DNA from: JBBRWV01 sp038248985
GTDB lineage: Bacteria; Planctomycetota; Phycisphaerae; WQYP01
DNA: 21,379 nucleotides
Reading direction: 5' to 3'
Assembly (NCBI GenBank): GCA_038248985.1
Contig: JBBRWV010000060.1
Coordinates: 1 to 21,379, forward strand
Shown piece by piece: positions 16,844 through 21,379 of the stretch. Position 1 is the stretch's first letter. Every line of letters begins with the position of its first letter. A program made the translations under genes and the position numbers. The notes below the pieces were generated by a model. It had not been told where the DNA came from. It worked only from the letters and a program-made list of their open reading frames with translations, and made no database searches.

Positions 16844-16916
16844 TACCCCCAACGGGATTCGCACCCGTGTCGCTGCCGTGAGAAGGCAGTGTCCTAGGCT
16901 CCTAGACGATGGGGGC
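16844..16916 (-). tRNA. tRNA-Glu (anticodon CTC)
   Basis: A complete 73-nt cloverleaf reads on the minus strand. The acceptor is GCCCCCA paired with TGGGGGT (a G-U at the first pair). The anticodon stem CTGCC/GGCAG carries the loop TTCTCAC with anticodon CTC (16880-16882), decoding GAG. The T-arm is ACGGG-TGCGAAT-CCCGT. The discriminator is A, and CCA is not encoded, so it must be added enzymatically. The T-loop reads TGCGAAT where TTCGAAT is usual. A strong terminator follows immediately. Confidence 0.93.
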
Positions 16917-16977
16917 TGCTAAGAGAATCATACCTTAGAAGCCCACTCTCCCCCTGTCAATCACCCCGCTCACTCTC

Positions 16978-18894
16978 TTACTTCCCCGCCGCCTCCACTG
17001 CGTTGATCACCCGCTCGCGCGAATACAGATCGCGCAGCACCACTGGCCGCCGCGGTTCCTTCGGTGAAAACACCGCCAGCAGCGGTATCGCTGCCGAATC
17101 CAACTTCCGCAACAGCAGCTCTGCAGTGGGATGACCGCTGGAAATATCCGCCTTCAGCAGCAGAACATTCCGCTTGCGAAACTCCGCTTCCACCACCGAG
17201 CTGCGCAGTACCGTGGCCTCCACAAAGCGGCAGTTGATGCACCACGTCGCCGTCCAGTCCACCACCACCGGCCGCCCCTCCGCGAGGCCCATCTCCAATG
17301 CCGCCACGCTGAACGGCTCCCACTGCAACTGCTCCGCCCGCTCGGCGGGCTGATACAACAAGAAGCGATACGCCCCGAACATCAGGCCCGCCGCCAGAAT
17401 TACGCTGACGATCCGGATCGTCCACACCTTTCCCGCGAGCATATCATAGGTCGGAATCTGCCCCCAGGCCCAGCACAACATCGCCACGAGCAACATCGCC
17501 GCCAGCGCGAACGGCCACACTCCCGCATCCGGTATCGTCGTCACCAGATATAACGCGACCCCGATCATCACCAGCCCCAGGAACTGCTTCACGAGTTCGC
17601 TCCAGCGGCCGGTTCGCGGCAGCCGATTGAGGCCCGCCGGAAATACCGCCAGCAACACATACGGAATAGCCATCCCCAATCCCACGACTGCCAGCACGGA
17701 GGTCGACAACCACATGGGCTTGGTAAACGCCCACGCCAGCACCGGCCCGAGAAACGGCGCACTGCAGGGCGTGGCCAGCAGCGTCGCCAATACGCCGCTC
17801 ATGAAACTTCCCACGTAGCCGCCTCGTTGTTGATCCAAACTGTAGACGGCCGCGGGCGGGTTGATCGACCACACCCCCAGCATGGAGAGGCCCAAGGCGA
17901 GCACAATCCCGGACATCGCCACCATGAACCCCGCCGATTGAAACTGCTGGCCATACACCACCGAGGTATTTGTCGCCCAGGCGTAGCCGGTCAGGGCCAA
18001 TCCGAGCGTGACAAACAGCGCCATGATGCCCAGCGCAAAGACCCCCGCATGCAACAAGGCCACGCGCCGATCCCCATGCGCTGCCTGCACGAGGCTCATC
18101 ACCTTCAGCGGAATCACGGGGAGCACGCAGGGCATAATGTTCAAGATTGCACCGCCCAGCAATGCAAATACCAGGTACCGCCACAGCGCCATCTTCCCCT
18201 CCTCTGCATTTCCGGGCGCAAAATCCATCCCTTGCAGGCGTTCCAACTCATCCCCCGCCGACATCGTCGCAGTCGTCGCGCCCCCTGTCGCCGTCGACGG
18301 TGTCGTCACACTGCCCTCCTCCAACGCCTGCTTGCTCAACTCCGCAAACACTTCTTCATTTATCCCCTGCCCTCCCGCACCCACCGTGAACTTCACCGTC
18401 GCCAGGACCTTCACCAGCGGGAGGCATGACTTTTCATCGCACATCTGCATCGCCACCGTCACGCGCAACGTCCGCTCCCCGGACGTCGCCCCTTCCGCAA
18501 CTTTCACGGGAATTTCTCCCCACACAGTCCCTTCGTACACCGCCATCGTCGCCGCCCCCGACAACCCCGGCAAGGTAGGAATCTCTTTAGCCACCGGATA
18601 TTTTACCCGGCCAAATTCCACCCCGCCTCCGTCGACCGCCTCTACCGTGATGACCGTCGGCAGCAAATTTTTATCCAGCGGTCGATGGCCCTGCGCATGA
18701 AAGCTCGCTGGCACCACCATTTTCACCGCAAGGCTCGCGCTTTCCCCTGGCGCCAGCGCTGATCGAGCCATATACACACTCACGCGCTGCTTCGTCTCTT
18801 GGCCCCCGAACGCAAACTGTCCCCGCACCACCACGGCGGCACAACAAATGACCAGTATTCCCACCCACATCCTTACCCAGCGCCGGTGCATCAT
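16978..18894 (-). CDS. dsbD: Thiol:disulfide interchange protein DsbD
   Basis: This 638-aa protein carries electrons from cytoplasmic thioredoxin to periplasmic substrates. A signal peptide (about 1-25) precedes a DsbD-alpha domain with the redox pair C152/C157 (MCDEKSC). A membrane domain of about eight helices (about 230-515) has C256 (IMPCVLP) and C377 (ATPCSAP), 121 residues apart as in E. coli DsbD. A C-terminal thioredoxin-like domain has WC552-IN-C555. All three cysteine pairs are intact, so it should be functional. An AAAGGTGA ribosome binding site lies 7 nt before tandem ATG codons. It is transcribed away from pfp and toward the tRNA-Glu gene on the same strand. Confidence 0.94.
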   Translation of the reverse strand: MMHRRWVRMWVGILVICCAAVVVRGQFAFGGQETKQRVSVYMARSALAPGESASLAVKMVVPASFHAQGHRPLDKNLLPTVITVEAVDGGGVEFGRVKYPVAKEIPTLPGLSGAATMAVYEGTVWGEIPVKVAEGATSGERTLRVTVAMQMCDEKSCLPLVKVLATVKFTVGAGGQGINEEVFAELSKQALEEGSVTTPSTATGGATTATMSAGDELERLQGMDFAPGNAEEGKMALWRYLVFALLGGAILNIMPCVLPVIPLKVMSLVQAAHGDRRVALLHAGVFALGIMALFVTLGLALTGYAWATNTSVVYGQQFQSAGFMVAMSGIVLALGLSMLGVWSINPPAAVYSLDQQRGGYVGSFMSGVLATLLATPCSAPFLGPVLAWAFTKPMWLSTSVLAVVGLGMAIPYVLLAVFPAGLNRLPRTGRWSELVKQFLGLVMIGVALYLVTTIPDAGVWPFALAAMLLVAMLCWAWGQIPTYDMLAGKVWTIRIVSVILAAGLMFGAYRFLLYQPAERAEQLQWEPFSVAALEMGLAEGRPVVVDWTATWCINCRFVEATVLRSSVVEAEFRKRNVLLLKADISSGHPTAELLLRKLDSAAIPLLAVFSPKEPRRPVVLRDLYSRERVINAVEAAGK

Positions 18895-19050
18895 ATTCGT
18901 TCACCTTTCTTCGGCTTATTCTACGCCTTCGCCGAGGCGTCCGCCCAATCATACTCGCGCTGGGCAAGAGCAGGAACAAATTGGTGTGATTTCAAGGACG
19001 CGTACACCTTGGGTCGTAGGGATCCCCCAAATACGTCACTGCCGCCGCAT

Positions 19051-19078
19051 TTATCATTCCTTCGCCAGCCCGTATAAT
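19051..19078 (+). promoter_or_regulatory. Sigma70-type promoter of pfp
   Basis: A perfect TATAAT (19073-19078) is preceded at 16 nt by TTATCA (4 of 6 to the -35 consensus). It would give a leader of about 50 nt before the pfp start codon at 19134. The ribosome binding site AGGAGA is at 19121-19126. Confidence 0.6.
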
Positions 19079-19133
19079 CCTTCTCCCCGAAGCCTTCATT
19101 CGTCCCCGTTTCCCTTTCCCAGGAGAATCTCTC

Positions 19134-20372
19134 ATGGCTGGTAATGCCTGCATCGGTCAATCGGGCGGTCCCACCGCCGTCATCAATCAATCACTCGTGG
19201 GCGCTCTCGAAGCCCTGGCCGTGGCCCAAAAATCGGGCAAAATTGGCAAGATCCTGGGTGCCAAGCATGGCACTTCAGGCATCATCTCCAATAGTTTTGT
19301 ACCGCTCGACAATCTTCCCACCGATCTTCTGGAGCGCGTGGCCGCCACGCCGTCATCGGCACTGGGTTCGACGCGCGACAAGCCCGACGCGGCGTACTGC
19401 GAGAAAATCTTCGAGTCCTTCAAGAAGAATAACGTCGAATATTTCTTTTACATTGGCGGCAATGACTCGGCAGATACGGCCCGCATCATTTCTGAAATGG
19501 CCAAAGCTGCGAGCGTCAACCTGAACGTCTATCACATCTGCAAGACCATCGATAATGACTTGCGCACGACGGATCACTGCCCGGGCTACGGCTCCGCCGG
19601 GCGCTTCGTCGCCTTGGCGCACATGGGCGATGATGCCGACAACCGCTCGCTCAAGGGCATCAAGATCAACGTCGTCATGGGGCGCGACGCGGGCTGGTTG
19701 ACTGCGGCGTCGGCCATGGCTCGCGTGGGCGAGAATGACGGCCCGCACCTTATTTACCTGCCCGAATCGAACTTCTCGGAAGATGCATTTATCGCCGATG
19801 TGGACCGCGTTTACTCCAAGCTCGGCCGATGCGTGATCGCCACATCCGAAGGCATCCGCTATACGGCTGGCGATAAGAAATCATTGCTGGCGGAGAAAAT
19901 TATGAAGGGTGGCGAAGTTGACGCCCACGGCAATCGGCAGCTTTCGGGCTCGGGCGCGCTGGGCGATTACCTGGCGGACCTTATCAAGGACAAGTTGGGG
20001 AAGGCGATTGAAGCTCGGGGCGGGAAGGCCAAGCTTCGCGTGCGGGCCGACACATTTGGATATCTGCAGCGTTCGTTTCCCACGATTGTTTCGGAATCGG
20101 ATGTTTATGAAGCCCGCGAGTGCGGTCGCCGCGCTGTGCAGTACGCTCTTACGGCGTCGGAGGGCCTTAACAGCGGGTCTGTGGCGATGAAGCGGATCAG
20201 CGAGTCGCCTTATAAGATCGAATTTTTCCCGACGGCGCTCGTGAATGTGGCCCGGCAGACCAAGCCGTTTCCGATCGAATGGATCGTCAACGGGTCGGAC
20301 GTCAGCGCGGCGTTCATCGCGTACGCCAAGCCGCTGGTCGGCACGTTGCCCATTCCGGGCCGGCTGATTTAA
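19134..20372 (+). CDS. pfp: Pyrophosphate--fructose-6-phosphate 1-phosphotransferase (PPi-PFK)
   Basis: This 412-aa cytoplasmic glycolytic enzyme phosphorylates fructose 6-phosphate with PPi, reversibly. The N-terminus GQSGGPTAVINQS is the phosphate-binding loop. The motif GGNDS (109-113) carries Asp111 where ATP-using enzymes have Gly, and KTIDND (137-142) has Lys137 where ATP enzymes have Gly; these two changes are the known markers of PPi specificity. D140 is the catalytic base. MGRDAGWL follows, binding the sugar phosphate. ATG is placed by AGGAGA at 7 nt and a good promoter. Such enzymes usually stand alone without allosteric control. It is divergent from dsbD. Confidence 0.94.
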   Translation: MAGNACIGQSGGPTAVINQSLVGALEALAVAQKSGKIGKILGAKHGTSGIISNSFVPLDNLPTDLLERVAATPSSALGSTRDKPDAAYCEKIFESFKKNNVEYFFYIGGNDSADTARIISEMAKAASVNLNVYHICKTIDNDLRTTDHCPGYGSAGRFVALAHMGDDADNRSLKGIKINVVMGRDAGWLTAASAMARVGENDGPHLIYLPESNFSEDAFIADVDRVYSKLGRCVIATSEGIRYTAGDKKSLLAEKIMKGGEVDAHGNRQLSGSGALGDYLADLIKDKLGKAIEARGGKAKLRVRADTFGYLQRSFPTIVSESDVYEARECGRRAVQYALTASEGLNSGSVAMKRISESPYKIEFFPTALVNVARQTKPFPIEWIVNGSDVSAAFIAYAKPLVGTLPIPGRLI

Positions 20373-20397
20373 CGGTTGCAAGTGGCTCGGGCAACCG
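20373..20397 (+). terminator. Hairpin directly after the pfp stop codon
   Basis: A perfect 7-bp stem CGGTTGC/GCAACCG with an 11-nt loop starts on the base after the pfp TAA. No T-run follows, so it may stabilise the mRNA end or assist factor-dependent termination rather than act alone. Confidence 0.45.
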
Positions 20398-20413
20398 ATA
20401 GTCTAGAAGTCCC

Positions 20414-20437
20414 TCGCGGAGCGGCATTGCTTCGCGA
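20414..20437 (+). other. Hairpin immediately upstream of the tRNA-Ser-like sequence
   Basis: The arms TCGCGGAGC (20414-20422) and GCTTCGCGA (20429-20437) form nine pairs (one G-T) around a 6-nt loop, ending 3 bp before the tRNA-Ser-like sequence. It may be a second transcript-end hairpin or a processing signal. Confidence 0.4.
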
Positions 20438-20440
20438 ATT

Positions 20441-20485
20441 GGAGAGATGGCCGAGCGGCTTAAGGCGCCGGTTTGCTAAACCGGT
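20441..20485 (+). pseudogene. tRNA-Ser (GCT), 5' part only, lacking T-arm and 3' acceptor
   Basis: The sequence follows a bacterial tRNA-Ser up to the end of the anticodon stem. It has acceptor strand GGAGAGA, a serine D-arm with GCCGAGCGGCTTAAGGC, and anticodon stem CCGGT/ACCGG around TTGCTAA, with anticodon GCT for AGC/AGU. After the anticodon stem a short stretch (TGTATGC) could begin a variable arm, but there is no TTCGA-type T-loop and no strand to pair with the acceptor. Instead the sequence continues as the reverse complement of a second tRNA-Ser 5' half. As it stands it cannot fold into a working tRNA. Confidence 0.7.
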
Positions 20486-20511
20486 GTATGCAACCGCTCT
20501 GCCACGCCTCC
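20441..20511. repeat. 71-bp imperfect palindrome of two head-to-head tRNA-Ser 5' halves
   Basis: Both strands begin GGAG, show a serine-type D-arm (GGCCGAGCGGC on plus, GGCAGAGCGGTTG on minus) and meet in a shared anticodon stem, CCGGTTT-GCT-AAACCGG. Most of the 35 mirrored positions pair, with about eight mismatches concentrated where two isoacceptors would differ: acceptor bases 5-7 and D-loop/D-stem bases. The flanks of the two halves are unrelated, so the symmetry stops at the tRNA-like ends. The minus-strand loop would read anticodon AGC, but only because it is the mirror of GCT. Confidence 0.7.
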
Positions 20512-20596
20512 TAGCGGACGAAAACCCTATAAACATGGACGATTCTGGTATCGCTACCGAATGCACCTTACCCGACCACCGCCCTAAATTCCAGCG

Positions 20597-20637
20597 AAAG
20601 TGGATAGAGTTTTTAATAAAAAGTGGATAGAGTTTTT
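20597..20637 (+). repeat. Two exact 18-bp direct repeats, 23 bp apart
   Basis: The copies at 20597-20614 and 20620-20637 are identical (core GTGGATAGAG followed by five T). They sit between the tRNA-like palindrome and the low-complexity region. No gene is recognisable in 20512-20640. Confidence 0.8.
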
Positions 20638-20751
20638 CTGCTACTAGAAACTGCCGCCGCCGCCGCTGCACGGCACTGTGATAATCACATCGCCGCTGGC
20701 TGGCTCCTGATCACGGCTGGCGTGCCGCTGGCTTGCTGTGCCTCTGCCTTC

Positions 20752-20881
<130 letters not shown>

Positions 20882-20889
20882 CGCCGCTG

Positions 20890-21213
20890 TCAAAATACCA
20901 ATTCGTCGTCGGGGTCTTCAGTGATGGCGGGGGCGGAAGTAAGGTCTCTTATCATGCGTTGCATCGCTGCGCCTGCTTTCGTCCGGATGACGAGAAACGG
21001 ATTGGGACTCTCCCAGCCGTTTGGAAGTTTTATTACCATTCCATTCTTGACCACATTTTCATGGGCTTCCTCCCATTCCGCCCACTTCTCGCTTAGCAGA
21101 TGCATCGAAGGAGTTTCGGCGTCGGTTAAGCGTGGCCAAAAGAGAAGGAAACGGTTCCACGCTTTTGCCGCACGCGGGGATAACTCTTGGGGTTTTTTCA
21201 TTTTATTCTCCAT
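20890..21213 (-). CDS. P27-family phage terminase small subunit-like protein
   Basis: This protein is 107 aa, or 103 from the second ATG at 21201, which has GGAG 6 nt upstream and is the better start. The order of features matches what I know of P27-like terminase small subunits: a helix LSPRAAKAWNRFLLFWP, then ETPSMHLLSEKWAEWEEAHENV, then the beta-hairpin GMVIKLPNGWESPNPFLVI, then a basic helix KAGAAMQRMIRDL. Small subunits recognise the phage packaging site and recruit the large subunit. The large-subunit gene should follow downstream but does not: the stop abuts the repeat block. The C-terminus lacks the usual LTPSSR-type end and is acidic instead. It is probably an orphan from a prophage. 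Confidence 0.65.
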   Translation of the reverse strand: MENKMKKPQELSPRAAKAWNRFLLFWPRLTDAETPSMHLLSEKWAEWEEAHENVVKNGMVIKLPNGWESPNPFLVIRTKAGAAMQRMIRDLTSAPAITEDPDDELVF

Positions 21214-21379
21214 GTTATTTATTCCTAGAGTTTGATCGACAGACCTTTCGACCCCCCCCCATGAAATATTTCGTTACAAAATGTGTAAGAGATGCCACTG
21301 TGGTCGGCGGCGGCATGGTCGGTTTTATACCCCCCCACCCCCCACCCCCCACCATGCCCGCCAAACATGCCTAAAATGC
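21214..21379 (-). other. Upstream region of the terminase-like gene with long G runs (C runs on plus)
   Basis: No gene is seen. The plus strand has C9 at 21252-21260 and then three consecutive C runs of 7, 6 and 6 separated by single A (21330-21350). On the minus strand these make G7-T-G6-T-G6, a quadruplex-capable motif 117 nt or more before the terminase-like start. An AT-rich stretch with TATAAA (minus, 21329-21324) follows directly and could be promoter-like. In phages the cos or pac site often lies next to the small terminase gene, but nothing here proves one. Confidence 0.4.

Noticed and set aside
20376..20630. 84-codon plus-strand frame containing ERWPSGLRRRFAKP
   Set aside because: This peptide is the well-known false translation of a tRNA-Ser gene.

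Overview
The window looks like the chromosome of a GC-rich, free-living, Gram-negative-type bacterium. It carries an Mla/MCE outer-membrane lipid transport operon, lipoprotein signal peptides, a periplasm-type DsbD, and a pyrophosphate-dependent phosphofructokinase instead of an ATP-dependent one. That mix, plus AddAB in place of RecBCD and frequent GTG/TTG starts, fits the Planctomycetes-Verrucomicrobia-Chlamydiae group, with Verrucomicrobiota my best guess. This is an inference from gene content only.

Layout. Positions 1-4987 are all on the minus strand. Read in transcription order they form an operon: MlaE-type permease with a fused STAS domain, MlaF ATPase, MlaD/MCE protein and PqiC-type lipoprotein, with 4-nt overlaps between mlaF/mlaD and mlaD/lipoprotein. 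A metal-dependent amidohydrolase follows, and then, at the left edge, the first 46 codons of an unlisted gene resembling the C-terminal tip of polymorphic toxins. Threonine ammonia-lyase (ilvA) is on the plus strand at 5192-6451. It converges on tsaB (tRNA t6A synthesis) and a small membrane protein. The last 40 bp of ilvA recur, diverged, just beyond tsaB's stop codon, so the small membrane gene lies between two copies of the ilvA tail.

Positions 7648-8122 are a 475-bp AT-richer intergenic stretch with about twelve T-tracts spaced at helical repeat, which predicts intrinsically curved DNA. It leads into addB-addA (8123-15531), a complete two-subunit helicase-nuclease for double-strand break processing. 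Behind addA come a tiny cysteine-rich protein and a lipoprotein of unknown function. A tRNA-Glu(CTC) with its own terminator and a full-length DsbD follow on the minus strand, then pfp on the plus strand behind a recognisable promoter.

The right end (20373-21379) is different in character. It holds two hairpins and the 5' half of a tRNA-Ser(GCT). That half is fused head-to-head to what looks like the 5' half of a second tRNA-Ser, making a 71-bp imperfect palindrome. Next come short direct repeats, a GGCT tetranucleotide array with flanking 25-bp repeats, a gene resembling the P27-family phage terminase small subunit, and long C-runs. I read this as a decayed or rearranged prophage/mobile boundary at a tRNA-Ser locus, or else an assembly or amplification chimera. 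The sequence alone cannot separate these.

The clearest candidates for something undescribed are the head-to-head tRNA-Ser palindrome next to an orphan terminase gene, the duplicated ilvA tail around a small membrane gene, the phased T-tract array before addAB, the Cys-rich mini-protein behind addA, and a strong G-quadruplex motif in the tsaB message.
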